This document shows, piece by piece, positions 11,179-19,966 of a DNA stretch of 64,000 nt (positions within the stretch are counted from its first letter, which is position 1; the number at the start of each line of letters is the position of its first letter). The notes under the pieces are model-generated. The model saw only the letters and a program-made list of their open reading frames with translations, searched no databases and was not told the DNA's origin. The stretch is taken from contig NZ_AP017295.1 of the NCBI RefSeq assembly GCF_001548375.1, positions 124,001-188,000 on the forward strand. Reading direction: 5' to 3'. Position numbers and translations under genes: made by a program. The stretch is from Nostoc sp. NIES-3756 (GTDB lineage: Bacteria; Cyanobacteriota; Cyanobacteriia; Cyanobacteriales; Nostocaceae).

Positions 11179-11426
11179 CTACTGCCTCGCTTGAAAAAAC
11201 GAACAGGATTAATACCAATTTTTTGGCTCTTAGCCTCATTAATATAAGTAGTTTTAATTCCCAGCTTTTCTAAACTCGGCTGCGAAAAGCTTTCTTTAAG
11301 AATGATTGTAAATGGATACCGTTGAAAGACTGACGCTTTACCTTGTGATAACAAAATCCTAGCGTGACTAATGCGAACCGGGTATAAAGGCTGTTGATCG
11401 GCATCGAGAATTAAAACTTTTGGCAT
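11175..11426 (-). CDS. Stand-alone RRXRR (PLMP-like) domain protein
   Basis: 83-residue protein matching the RRXRR domain found at the N-terminus of IscB-like and related HNH nucleases. Seen: VLILDADQQPLYPVRISHARILLSQGKASVFQRYPFTIILKE, that is, the PL-x-P turn, the RARxLL-type helix and the R-YPFTI strand. There is no RuvC or HNH part: the next bases are the cupin gene, whose ATG overlaps this stop (ATGA). It is either a domesticated free domain or the relic of a larger nuclease gene. The intact frame and translational coupling argue against simple decay. What it does among sulfur genes is unknown. Confidence 0.75.
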   Translation of the reverse strand: MPKVLILDADQQPLYPVRISHARILLSQGKASVFQRYPFTIILKESFSQPSLEKLGIKTTYINEAKSQKIGINPVRFFKRGSR

Positions 11427-11492
11427 GGGTTTAGGGAGTGCTGAGTGGGAGAAGAAGAGAAAAACTATGGACTGTGGACTATGGACTAATGA

Positions 11493-12533
11493 CTACTGTT
11501 TAGCTGTAGGACAGACAACAGAGGCAACATCTACCCTTTTTGGCAGAATCTTTTTATCTAGTAGCCAATCGGCCGTTTTTTGAATATTGGCAATGTCATT
11601 AGCATCAGGTGTCACAATGGCTTGTGGCCCTTGATTTTCAGTTACCTGTTTGGCGACCTTTGACGAAATCTTAATATCTTTAACTAAAAACTCGGATGCT
11701 TTATCAGAATTACTATTCAACCATTCTGCTTCTTTCCCCAACGCTGCAAAAGCCGCTTTTACTGCTTGCGGACTTTGCCTAGCTGTCTCATTATGCACAA
11801 GCATCACCCCGTATGTAGGCGCAGGGTGAGTAGTAGTAATACGTCTTGCACCATGTTCTAATATGGCAACAGAAATGTATGGTTCCCAAACAGCCCAAGC
11901 ATCGACTGTAGCTTGATAAAGGGCTGGTGCTGCATCAGTGGGGGCGAGATAAACAAGTTGGACTTTTTCTTTAGGAATCTTCTCTTTTTCCAATACTTTC
12001 AATAAGAGATATTCCCCCGCACCACCTTGATTGACAGCGACTTTTTTACCAATCAAATCAGCAGGCTTACGAATAGGAGAGTTACCCCGTACAACTATCG
12101 CACTGCCTAAAGAGTCAGGTCGAGGACGCTGCACAGCACCGATACATAAATCCTGACCTGCGGCGATCGCAGATAACCCCGGAATATCCCCACAGCTACC
12201 CACATCAGCCTTTCTCGCAGTCACTGCTTGCAACAAAGAAGCACAACGGTCAAAAGGCCCTGCCCATTCCGCCTTAACATTTTGTGCAGCCAATTCCTTG
12301 GTTAATTCGCCTCGTTGTTTGGCGATCGGAATCAAACCACCCCTTTGATATCCCAAACGGATGACATTACTTTGGTCTTGCGTAGTATTACTTACAGTTG
12401 TAGCCGTAGGATTAGGAGAATTGTTAGAAGCGCAGCTAGACAAAGCCAAACTCAACCAAGCGCCAGTCAAAACTAGAGCGCTCAATTTTTGGTTTGGACG
12501 CTGGGAAAGTGAAATTAAAAACTGTATCACCAA
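11493..12533 (-). CDS. ABC transporter substrate-binding lipoprotein, sulfonate/taurine type
   Basis: Second SsuA/TauA-like binding protein, 346 residues. Seen: a signal peptide with lipobox SLALSSC (Cys34), then VIRLGYQRGGLIPIAKQRGELTKEL, KADVGSCGDIPGLSAIAAGQD, the ligand-lobe motif SPIRKPADLIGKKVAVNQGGAGEYLLLKVL and VDAWAVWEPYISVA. It differs clearly from the one at 8439-9560, so this is an old rather than recent duplication. Its C-terminal part (KEAEWLNSN to the final SVVCP) is the closest relative in the window of the broken copy at 15642-16034. It precedes the RRXRR-cupin-aldolase group by 66 repeat-rich bases and may be co-transcribed. Ligand not known. Confidence 0.93.
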   Translation of the reverse strand: MVIQFLISLSQRPNQKLSALVLTGAWLSLALSSCASNNSPNPTATTVSNTTQDQSNVIRLGYQRGGLIPIAKQRGELTKELAAQNVKAEWAGPFDRCASLLQAVTARKADVGSCGDIPGLSAIAAGQDLCIGAVQRPRPDSLGSAIVVRGNSPIRKPADLIGKKVAVNQGGAGEYLLLKVLEKEKIPKEKVQLVYLAPTDAAPALYQATVDAWAVWEPYISVAILEHGARRITTTHPAPTYGVMLVHNETARQSPQAVKAAFAALGKEAEWLNSNSDKASEFLVKDIKISSKVAKQVTENQGPQAIVTPDANDIANIQKTADWLLDKKILPKRVDVASVVCPTAKQ

Positions 12534-12797
12534 CTTTTTACTCCTTAATTGATAAGGATGAGAGTCTAGAGATAAACTCCAGCACTCTCGATTTACCGCC
12601 TATTGAGCTGTGATAGCAGTCACGTAAACATCGGCAAGTCGCTCGGCAAACCGTTGTTTAAATAACAAGTAAAAATTATCACAGGCTAATGAAAAATGCA
12701 AGGGAGTGGGGGAAGATGGGGAAGTGGGGGGAGATAGGGAAGCAAGAGAAGGATATACTAAATTTCCCCTCCCTCATCCCCCTCATCTCCCTCATCT
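12534..12797. repeat. Repeat-rich gap upstream of a binding protein
   Basis: 264 bases. The half near the binding-protein start is ordinary and should hold its promoter. The other half (about 12700-12797) has purine-rich GGGGAAGTGGGGGGAG units facing pyrimidine-rich CCCTCATCCCCCTCATCTCC units. These can fold into a long G/C hairpin and probably end the transcript of the SfnB-like gene. Confidence 0.5.
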
Positions 12798-13967
12798 CTA
12801 CACCCGGGGAAACTCCCTATTAAGCGCCCACTTCCCTACTTCTTGAATCTTGTAAGCTAGGGGATCGTGGAGAGTTAGGGTGCGGAGGTTGCGCCAGTAG
12901 CGATCAAAGCCGTAATCTGTGGCTGTGGCTCTAGCGCCCATGAGTTCAAAGACTTGGTTTGTAATTTCTAAGCCTACTTTGGTGGTGAAAGCCGCAGCCG
13001 TGGAAATAGCCACGGCTGTTTTGCCAAATTCATCTGCTGTTAGTTGTCTACCCCGCTCCCAAGCCGCTTGGAATTTCTCCGCCGCTTCATCGCTGAGAAC
13101 AGTAGCAGCGTTCAAGTCTACCCACAGTTTGCCGTAAGTCTGCAAAATGTAAGGATCTGCGGTGGCACTATGGACACCGGAAGCTACCCAAGGTTGGGTT
13201 GTTGTGGTGGTATATTCCTTGGCTTGAGCGAATGCACCCAAGGCAATTCCTAGTAAGATATTGACTCTGACTAGATGAGATATATAAATTCTCAGCGCTG
13301 CAAAAGGAGTACCAGTAGATTCTGGATTTGCTAATATCTCAAATTCTTTTACTAAAACGTTAGCAAAAGAAACGCTACCGCTATCGGTTTGTCGTTGTCC
13401 GATATTATCCCAATCATCATGGACGGTGATTCCATGACTGAAGGTAGGAATGGCAACCACTACAGGTTGAGATTCCCCTATTGGTAAGGCGGAAACCGTC
13501 AGCATATCAGAATCTTGAGCGCCAGAACAGAAGCTCTTGAGTCCGTTGAGGCGGTAGTTTTTGCCGTCACTGCTGAGAGTTAAACGCTTATCTAGCGGGT
13601 TGAGAGCATTTCCCCAAAACCAATTGTGTCTGGCTGTCCAGGTATAGTAATTTTGGGCTTGTTCTGGTGTGCCGTAAAGATAAGGCGTAATCACTTGCAA
13701 ATGGTGATAACCAAACAAATGAGCAATGGAACTATCTACTTGAGCGAATTGCCTCACAATTTGGAGTGTTGTTATCCAGGTTTCACCTAGTCCACCGTAC
13801 TCTTTGGGGATGATAAGTTTTAGTAAACCACTTTGCCGGAGGTGCGATCGCTCATGCTTTGCCGTTCCTCCTTGTTTGTCCCTTTCTACAGCAGTCTGGG
13901 CAAACACAGGGACTAAAGAAGCAGCTAATTTGATATAGTCTTGGGTTTCGGTAATAACTAACGGCAT
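12798..13967 (-). CDS. Acyl-CoA dehydrogenase-like flavoprotein, SfnB/DszC-type
   Basis: 389-residue protein with the acyl-CoA dehydrogenase fold. Its closest pattern is the SfnB/DszC branch, flavin-dependent enzymes tied to use of organic sulfur compounds such as sulfones. Seen: N-terminal helical domain with LIIPKEYGGLGE, a middle beta domain (NGLKSFCSGAQDSDMLTVSA), a DNIGQRQTDSGSVSFANVLV segment, and a C-terminal helical bundle with VFELMGARATATDYGFDRYWRNLRTLTLHDPLAYK. The HDP motif is typical of this branch rather than of fatty-acid enzymes. It heads the minus-strand cluster. A reduced-flavin donor could be the nitroreductase-family protein downstream, but that is inference. Confidence 0.88.
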   Translation of the reverse strand: MPLVITETQDYIKLAASLVPVFAQTAVERDKQGGTAKHERSHLRQSGLLKLIIPKEYGGLGETWITTLQIVRQFAQVDSSIAHLFGYHHLQVITPYLYGTPEQAQNYYTWTARHNWFWGNALNPLDKRLTLSSDGKNYRLNGLKSFCSGAQDSDMLTVSALPIGESQPVVVAIPTFSHGITVHDDWDNIGQRQTDSGSVSFANVLVKEFEILANPESTGTPFAALRIYISHLVRVNILLGIALGAFAQAKEYTTTTTQPWVASGVHSATADPYILQTYGKLWVDLNAATVLSDEAAEKFQAAWERGRQLTADEFGKTAVAISTAAAFTTKVGLEITNQVFELMGARATATDYGFDRYWRNLRTLTLHDPLAYKIQEVGKWALNREFPRV

Positions 13968-14562
13968 AGACTTTCACGGTGCAGTGGTTGACAGAATCTT
14001 TTTTGTGTTTTTTCTACTTCAACTGAGAAATCAAAGTACGAAATTAGTTAGATTCTGTGAATATTTATTAAGTCCTCAATATTAAAATATTAAGACTCTC
14101 TAATATAATCTACGGTAAATGCGTCGAATTAACGTAGTTTAGTATTCTAGAAAGGAGCATTTCACAAAAAGTAGATAAAAGCAAGTGCTGAACACTACAT
14201 TTTTTCAATTTTTGTTACTTTACCAATAGCTTACTTATCTGATTAATCTATGCAATAATGAACAACTATATCCATTAACTACGGTTAATCAATGGATTTA
14301 CAGTAATACGTGCCGACAAGGAGCTTAGTGTACATATAACTTGGCTTATTATTAGTAATATAATCCTCTCGTCATAAATATTTTCAACATCAAGTTGAGA
14401 AAAAACTACCCTTTCTGATTTCGCTCAAGTAAAAAATGATTATCTTGGATACATATTATATTTACTGAAAAAAACTAAATATTTTCTCAATTTAGACCTT
14501 CACAAATTAGCAAATTTAAGTCAAAATTTCATAGACTTAAACTCAAGAACAAGACAAAGATT
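13968..14562. other. Divergent intergenic region between SfnB-like and aldo/keto reductase genes
   Basis: 595 very AT-rich bases between divergent genes, so promoters for both strands should be here. I saw no ORF, no clear regulator site and no strong palindrome that I could name. Confidence 0.5.
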
Positions 14563-15600
14563 ATGCCATACAACCAACTTGGTGAAAGTGATTTAAAAGT
14601 TTCAGATATTTGCTTGGGAACCATGACTTATGGCAAGCAAAATACTATTGAAGAAGCCCATCAACAGCTAGATTATGCAGTTGGTCAAGGAATCAATTTT
14701 ATTGATGCGGCGGAAATGTATCCTGTGCCAACTAGTGCAGACACCTATGGCAAAACAGAAACATATATTGGCGAATGGCTCAAGCATCAGCAACGAGATA
14801 AATTAATTATTGCTACAAAAATTGCAGGCCCCGGTAGAGGCTTTGAATGGGTGCGTAGTGGAGCAAAAGCAATAGACTATGCCAATATTAAACAAGCCGT
14901 AGACGACAGCCTCAGAAGATTACAGACTGATTACATTGACTTATATCAAATACACTGGCCTGATCGCTACGTCCCGCGTTTTGGACAGACAGTTTTTGAT
15001 CCCACCCAGGTAAAACCATCAGTACCCATAGTAGAACAGCTAGAAGCCTTTGCCGATATCATCAAAGCTGGTAAAGTCCGCTATATCGGTTTAAGCAATG
15101 AAACACCTTGGGGAGTCACCCAATTTAGTAATACTGCTAAACAGTTAGGATTACCAAAAGTTGTCTCCATTCAGAACGCTTACAATTTACTCAACCGAGT
15201 ATTTGATGGTGCTTTAGCAGAAGCAGTTTATTACGAAAATATTGGTTTACTCGCTTATAGTCCTTTGGCTTTTGGTTTCTTAACTGGTAAATATTTGCAT
15301 GGCAAACCAGAGAAAGCTAGAGTCACACTATTCCAGAACTTTGGGCAACGCTACCTCAAACCAAAGGTGAGCGAAGTAGTTGCAGCCTATGTAGACATTG
15401 CCAAACGCCATAATATCAGCCCTGCCCAATTAGCGATCGCATTTGTGCGGAGTCGGTGGTTTGTCACCAGCACAATTATCGGTGCAACAACCTTAGAACA
15501 ACTCAAAGAGAACATAGAAAGTGTAAATGTAACTCTCGACAAAGAGATTTTAGAAGAAATAGATGCAGTACATTTACAATCACCTAATCCTGCGCCTTAA
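14563..15600 (+). CDS. Aldo/keto reductase (Tas-like)
   Basis: NADPH-dependent TIM-barrel oxidoreductase of 345 residues, similar to E. coli Tas. Seen: N-terminal YNQLGESDLKVSDICLGTMTYG, the catalytic Asp/Tyr in NFIDAAEMYPVP, the catalytic Lys in IIATKIAG, and the catalytic His in IDLYQIHWPD. Cofactor-binding segments GLSNETPWGV and IGATTLEQLKENI are also present. The catalytic tetrad is intact. It opens the plus-strand half of the sulfur-like cluster. Physiological substrate unknown; family members reduce a broad range of carbonyl compounds. Confidence 0.94.
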   Translation: MPYNQLGESDLKVSDICLGTMTYGKQNTIEEAHQQLDYAVGQGINFIDAAEMYPVPTSADTYGKTETYIGEWLKHQQRDKLIIATKIAGPGRGFEWVRSGAKAIDYANIKQAVDDSLRRLQTDYIDLYQIHWPDRYVPRFGQTVFDPTQVKPSVPIVEQLEAFADIIKAGKVRYIGLSNETPWGVTQFSNTAKQLGLPKVVSIQNAYNLLNRVFDGALAEAVYYENIGLLAYSPLAFGFLTGKYLHGKPEKARVTLFQNFGQRYLKPKVSEVVAAYVDIAKRHNISPAQLAIAFVRSRWFVTSTIIGATTLEQLKENIESVNVTLDKEILEEIDAVHLQSPNPAP

Positions 15601-15641
15601 GAGTGCTGTTAGTAGTAGCGGGGCGTTGAGCAGCGTGATAA

Positions 15642-16034
15642 GTAGTCACTAATAAACTAGCTACAGCCGAACTGAAATACAAAGCTAGACAAATTTCCTT
15701 ACCTGATACTGTTCCGCACTACTCGTTGTACATGGTGCATCGGGACGCATTAAAAGAAAAATCAGCAGCAATTAAAGAAGTCATTGCTGTTCTCTCTAGA
15801 GAGGCGGAATGGTTGAATCAAAATCCTCAAGAGGCTCAAACACTCTACCAAAAAGTGACAGAACTACCGTCAGACGTTGTTACTCAAACATTCAAACGCC
15901 GTCCTGTAGATGGTGTGTTGCCATTAGATGAAAAAGTAATTAACGATTTGCAAGATGCGGCTAATTGGATACAAGAACAGGGAATTGTAGAGAAAAAAGT
16001 AGATGTGCGTAGTTCACTATGCCCTCAATCTTAA
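15642..16034 (+). pseudogene. 3' remnant of a sulfonate-type substrate-binding protein gene
   Basis: Only the C-terminal quarter of a TauA/SsuA-like binding protein is left. The frame is open from 15642 to the stop at 16034 and reads TVPHYSLYMVHRDALKEKSAA, EAEWLNQNP and VDVRSSLCPQS. This matches the end of the protein at 11493-12533 (YGVMLVHNETARQSP, EAEWLNSN, VDVASVVCP). There is no signal peptide or N-terminal lobe, and the bases upstream are repeat sequence. A TTG at 15726 or ATG at 15732 could start a 100-residue product, but it could not bind ligand alone. It lies 15 bases before the arylsulfotransferase start. Confidence 0.8.
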
Positions 16035-16049
16035 TGGAGTAGGTAAACA

Positions 16050-17177
16050 ATGACTCTTGCAAAAACCTTCGTTGACCAAAATACTATCCGCCGTCGGGGT
16101 ACGGGTTTGAGAGCGTATAACCCGGAAAAGACCTTTCCTGGTTACACACTCTTCACACCACTTACAGGTAAAGGAGAAGTTTACCTCCTCAACTTGGATG
16201 GAGAAGTCGTACACCAATGGAATCTACCCTATTCACCGGGTTTGTATGGTTATCTCTTACCGAATGGCAATCTGTTTTATAACGGTAAGACCGCATCAGA
16301 AGAACCGCCGCGCTTTTCTCGTTGGCCAGCATTTAAAAGCGGCGTAGTTTTAGAAGCAGATCCTCAAGGCAATATTCTCTGGGAATATAAACATCCAGAC
16401 CATCACCACGACGGGCGACGACTACGCAACGGCAATACAATCATTCTAGCTTTAGAAAAAATCCCCCAGTCGTTAGTCCCCCGTATCAAAGGTGGCGTAC
16501 CGGGAACAGAAGCTGATGGTGATATCTATGCTGATGTACTTTACGAAGTCACACCCGCAGGAGAAATTGTTTGGACTTGGCACGCCCATGAACATCTAGA
16601 CCCGGATACTTATATCATTACTGCCCAAGATCATCGCCATGAATGGACTCATGGCAATACTGTAGATGAACTTGCTGACGGTAATATCATAGTCAGCTTT
16701 CGCAACATCTCTACAGTTGTGATTATTGATCGCCAAACAGGAGAAATCATCTGGACATTGGGCGATGATGTCCTAGCACAGCAGCATTTCCCCAACGAAC
16801 TACCCAACGGTAACATCCTGATTTTTGATAACGGCGCACATCGTCGGCATACGGCACTGAATTTCTCCCGTGTAATTGAAGTCAGCCGTAAAACCAAAGA
16901 AATAGTTTGGGAATACACAGATAGTCCTCCACAAAACTTTTTCAGTTCCTACATCTCAGGCGCACAACGTCTAGCGAACGGTAATACTTTGATTACTGAA
17001 GGCGCATTCGGACGCATCTTTGAGGTGACTTTAGCAGGAGAAATTGTTTGGGAATATGTAAATCCCCATTTTGCAGCACGTAATTTACCTGGACAGCAGC
17101 CTTCCGTTACCGATGGAGAGCAAAATTCAGTATTCCGAGCTTTTCGCTACGCACCAGAAGAAATTCCCTGGCTGTAG
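16050..17177 (+). CDS. Arylsulfotransferase (ASST)-family protein
   Basis: 375-residue beta-propeller protein of the aryl-sulfate sulfotransferase family, which moves a sulfo group from one phenol ester to another without PAPS. Seen: repeated blades with a GE-I-V-W signature (GEVVHQWNLP, GNILWEYKHPDHHHDG, GEIVWTWHAHEHL, GEIIWTLGDDV, KEIVWEYTDSP, GEIVWEYVNPH) and His-rich loops (QDHRHEWTHGNTV). No signal peptide is visible, whereas studied enterobacterial ASSTs are periplasmic, so this one is probably cytoplasmic. The start is supported by a GGAG-type site at 16037-16042. It fits a cluster for aromatic or aliphatic organosulfur compounds. Confidence 0.88.
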   Translation: MTLAKTFVDQNTIRRRGTGLRAYNPEKTFPGYTLFTPLTGKGEVYLLNLDGEVVHQWNLPYSPGLYGYLLPNGNLFYNGKTASEEPPRFSRWPAFKSGVVLEADPQGNILWEYKHPDHHHDGRRLRNGNTIILALEKIPQSLVPRIKGGVPGTEADGDIYADVLYEVTPAGEIVWTWHAHEHLDPDTYIITAQDHRHEWTHGNTVDELADGNIIVSFRNISTVVIIDRQTGEIIWTLGDDVLAQQHFPNELPNGNILIFDNGAHRRHTALNFSRVIEVSRKTKEIVWEYTDSPPQNFFSSYISGAQRLANGNTLITEGAFGRIFEVTLAGEIVWEYVNPHFAARNLPGQQPSVTDGEQNSVFRAFRYAPEEIPWL

Positions 17178-17189
17178 TAAGAAGGAGGC

Positions 17190-17222
17190 AAAAGGTTAGG
17201 TTTTTTCACTAACCTTTTCAAA
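17190..17222 (+). terminator. Hairpin after the arylsulfotransferase gene
   Basis: Perfect 10-bp inverted repeat AAAAGGTTAG (17190-17199) / CTAACCTTTT (17209-17218) with a T-rich 9-base loop, 13 bases after the stop codon. It is a good candidate intrinsic terminator, although the U-tract is part of the stem. Confidence 0.7.
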
Positions 17223-17338
17223 GTTTAGTTAGTGTTATTCCTCTACACCCCTAATACTAACAATTGAAGATTTGGGATTTTGCCCTAAACAATTTCCCAA
17301 TGCCGCGCAAAAAGTCCTATTCACAAAGGAACTTCAAT

Positions 17339-18004
17339 ATGGCTGAAATCAAAATTTACAGTGCAGTTACTTGTCCTTATGCTCATCGGACAAGACTTGT
17401 TCTGCAAGAGAAGGGTATCGACTTTGAACTGAATGAAATTGATTTACAGAATAAACCTGCCAACTTTACTGATATTTCTCCTTATGGAAAAGTACCTGCA
17501 CTTGTACATGGGGATAAAAGAGTATGGGAGTCAGCAATTATTAATGAGTATCTAGATGAGGTATTCCCCAATCCTCCATTGTTACCAAAAAATCCTATTG
17601 ATAGAGCGCAGGCTCGGATTTGGATTGATTTTGCAAACACTAGATTAGTTCCAGCTTTTTCTAATTTGTTGCGAAATCCCGATATCCAAAAACAAGAGGA
17701 AGCCAAAAAGGAACTATACAAACATCTGGAATTTATCGAAAATGAAGCTTTCGGTAAATTGTCTTTGAATGGCCCCTATTGGTTTGGTGAATCTGTTAGT
17801 TTAGTTGATTTCACTTTCTATCCTTGGTTTGAGCGCTGGCCTGCTTTGAAACAGTATCGTGGTTTTGGTATCCCTACCGAATTTACCCGCATACGCCAAT
17901 GGAAGCACGCACTCAAAGAACTGGATTCAGTCAAGGCGATCGCCAATCCCAAAGAGTTCTATATTGAGAAATATGCTAGATTTGCTACCCCTGTCGCTGT
18001 CTAG
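17339..18004 (+). CDS. Glutathione S-transferase family protein
   Basis: Two-domain GST of 222 residues. Seen: N-terminal thioredoxin fold AEIKIYSAVTCPYAHRTRLVLQEKG with a CPYA active-site Cys, as in omega-like or reductive GSTs; the GSH-binding cis-Pro and Glu-Ser segments KVPALVHGDKRVWESAIINEYLDE; then an all-helical C-domain with SLVDFTFYPWFERW. I chose the ATG at 17339, preceded by AAAGGAAC, because the family's beta strand starts there; the frame upstream to 17264 adds 25 residues with no homology pattern. The Cys-type active site suggests thiol-transfer or deglutathionylation rather than classic conjugation. Confidence 0.92.
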   Translation: MAEIKIYSAVTCPYAHRTRLVLQEKGIDFELNEIDLQNKPANFTDISPYGKVPALVHGDKRVWESAIINEYLDEVFPNPPLLPKNPIDRAQARIWIDFANTRLVPAFSNLLRNPDIQKQEEAKKELYKHLEFIENEAFGKLSLNGPYWFGESVSLVDFTFYPWFERWPALKQYRGFGIPTEFTRIRQWKHALKELDSVKAIANPKEFYIEKYARFATPVAV

Positions 18005-18137
18005 TAATCTACAGCATCACCATCAAATCTAGTTCCTTGTAAAGTTGATGTTTGATTAAATTTCAACCATTAACTTTACAATTTCCTAAATTACGAATTA
18101 CGTTAGCGGAGCGGGAGCATCGTTACGAATTAGTTTT

Positions 18138-18572
18138 ATGGCAAATATTAAAAAAGTCAGTGATGATCTGAGTATAGCTGGACAGATATCATCCAAAGAA
18201 TTACAACAAGCTGCAAACGATGGTTTTAAATCAGTTTTAAATTTACGCTTTCCTGATGAAGCAGGTTTTTTAACTGATGAACAACAGCAAGCTAAAGCAG
18301 CAGGATTGGAATATGTCAATATTTCTGTCAAGCCTTCAGAGGCGAATCCAGAACTTACACAAAAAGCTATTCAAGAAATTGATAATTTACCTAAGCCAAT
18401 TTTAGTTCATTGTGCTGGTGGTGCTAGGGCTGGTGGTATTGCTTTAATTGCTGAGGCTATTAATCAAGGATTCACTTATGAGCAAATTGTACAAAAAGCT
18501 CAAGAAATAGGACTGAATTTAGAACAACCACACCTCAAGCAATTTTTACTGGATAAATACCCTCTGAAATAA
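18138..18572 (+). CDS. DUF442/beta-lactamase hydrolase-like phosphatase-fold protein
   Basis: 144-residue protein with a tyrosine-phosphatase-like fold. Seen: SIAGQISSKELQQAANDGFKSVLNLRFPDEA at the N-terminus and the P-loop PILVHCAGGARAGG, a C-x5-R signature (Cys ... Arg) near residue 92. Relatives occur as stand-alone proteins or as the N-terminal part of fusions with sulfur dioxygenase/Blh metallohydrolases, and are tied to hydrogen sulfide or persulfide metabolism. That link agrees with the sulfur-like neighbours but is not proof. Complete domain; no signal peptide. Confidence 0.88.
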   Translation: MANIKKVSDDLSIAGQISSKELQQAANDGFKSVLNLRFPDEAGFLTDEQQQAKAAGLEYVNISVKPSEANPELTQKAIQEIDNLPKPILVHCAGGARAGGIALIAEAINQGFTYEQIVQKAQEIGLNLEQPHLKQFLLDKYPLK

Positions 18573-18611
18573 TCTTTTTATAGCTAATATTATCAGACAT
18601 AAAATCTATTT

Positions 18612-19703
18612 ATGAAGTTTCCACGATTGAGACTACATTCTAATTGGTTTGGTTTTCACGAACCTAAAAAACAAACTCATAAAATTTCATGGAAAACTAT
18701 TCCAACTATATGTGCTGTAAGTTCATTTTTGAGTGTGGCAATTTTGGGGCTAACTACTAGTAGCACTCAAAATGTAGCAATTGCCCAACAAAATGCCAAC
18801 TTATCAAATGTAACTCTGCGTGTTGCTAAATATAAAGGCGGTTGGGATTTAACTTTAAAATTAGCTAAACTAGATAACTTTCCTTACAAAGTTGAGTTTA
18901 AAGAGTTCGCGGGAGGAAATTTAATAGTTCAAGCTATTAATGCCAATGCAATTGATGTCGGTTCAGGTAGTGAAATACCACCAATTTTTGGTATTCAATC
19001 TAATGCCGCAGTTAAGTTAATAGCTTCCAACAGAGGGCCGACTATAGGACAAACCTTACTTGTACCAAAAGGCTCTAGAGCAAGAAATGTTGCTGACTTG
19101 AGAGGGAAAAGAGTAGGTTATGTGCGAGCTACTACAGCGCATTATTTCCTAATTAAGATGTTGGAAGAAGTAGGGCTTTCGTTCAAGGATATTAACCCTG
19201 TAGCCTTAACTATTCCTGATGGTTTATCTGCATTTAGGAGAGGTGATTTAGATGCTTGGGCTACCTATGGTTATGCTATCCAACAAGCAAAAAAAGATGG
19301 TGCTAGAGAATTAAAGTCAGCAAAAAATATTCTCAGTGGTAACTTTTTGATTTTCGCATCTCCTGGCGCGATCGCCGATCAAAATAAAAGAGCCGCCATT
19401 GGTGACTTTGTTTGTCGGCTGAAAAAAGCCCAAAATTGGCGCGAAGCCAACGCCAAAAATTTAGAAACTTGGTCTAAAGCTTATGCACAAGCCATTGGCG
19501 TAGATGTCAAGCTTGTTCTTGATGATGCTAGAGAAGGGTTGCAACAGCGCCGTTCTCAAATTGTACCTATATCTAAAGAAGCGATCGCCTCTCAACAAAG
19601 GGTAGCAGATACCTTTGCACAGACTGGTGTCATCCCATCTAAGGTGAATGTAGCACCTCTATGGGATGGGACTTTTACTAATGCAATTAATCAGTGTAGA
19701 TAA
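18612..19703 (+). CDS. ABC transporter substrate-binding protein, sulfonate type
   Basis: Third full-length SsuA-type binding protein, 363 residues. Seen: a long N-terminal export signal with the hydrophobic stretch TICAVSSFLSVAILGLTT and likely cleavage after NVAIAQ; then VTLRVAKYKGGWD, NAIDVGSGSEIPPIFGI, LLVPKGSRARNVADLRGKRVGYVRATTAHYFLIKML and LDAWATYGYAI. No lipobox Cys was seen, so it is a soluble periplasmic protein, unlike the other two. A decayed partial copy of its 3' end lies at 23310-23490. HIP1 octamers at 19368-19375 and 19581-19588 flank the segment missing from that copy. Ligand unknown. Confidence 0.93.
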   Translation: MKFPRLRLHSNWFGFHEPKKQTHKISWKTIPTICAVSSFLSVAILGLTTSSTQNVAIAQQNANLSNVTLRVAKYKGGWDLTLKLAKLDNFPYKVEFKEFAGGNLIVQAINANAIDVGSGSEIPPIFGIQSNAAVKLIASNRGPTIGQTLLVPKGSRARNVADLRGKRVGYVRATTAHYFLIKMLEEVGLSFKDINPVALTIPDGLSAFRRGDLDAWATYGYAIQQAKKDGARELKSAKNILSGNFLIFASPGAIADQNKRAAIGDFVCRLKKAQNWREANAKNLETWSKAYAQAIGVDVKLVLDDAREGLQQRRSQIVPISKEAIASQQRVADTFAQTGVIPSKVNVAPLWDGTFTNAINQCR

Positions 19704-19887
19704 AACAATACCGTGAATATTTGCGTCAAAGTAGGAGTATTCACAATACTTCTACAGCCGTTGAACCCTCGTAATTTGGCTACAGTATTGTCGGTAAGAA
19801 GTAATTAGTACCTGAGAAGCGATTCTTACCTATTACCAATTAATTGTATGACTTTTCAATAAAACAGTTTAGATGTAAAGTAAATAC

Positions 19888-19966
19888 AAGGCGATGGAGC
19901 TCGCCACAACCGCCTTCTGATTTTTACATACTTAATACTCGATCAAAAGGCTAATGGCTCCTACTT
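19888..19966 (+). promoter_or_regulatory. Fluoride riboswitch (crcB RNA motif)
   Basis: The RNA reads GGCGATGGAGCTCGCC (19890-19905), ACAACCGCC (19906-19914), a variable stem, then AGGCTAATGGCTCCTAC (19948-19964). This matches the well-known crcB/fluoride aptamer almost letter for letter: GGCGAUGG-AG...CGCC-A-AAC-GC, then GCUAAUG-CUCCUAC. The CTCC can pair with the GGAG to make the pseudoknot, and GCCTT (19912-19916) can pair with AAGGC (19947-19951) as the hairpin. It lies in the leader of an antiporter and a CrcB fluoride channel gene, the expected targets. Fluoride binding is predicted to turn these genes on. Confidence 0.9.

Noticed and set aside
11175..11426. IscB nuclease with guide RNA
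   Set aside because: Only the RRXRR domain is present; no RuvC or HNH part and no visible structured RNA.
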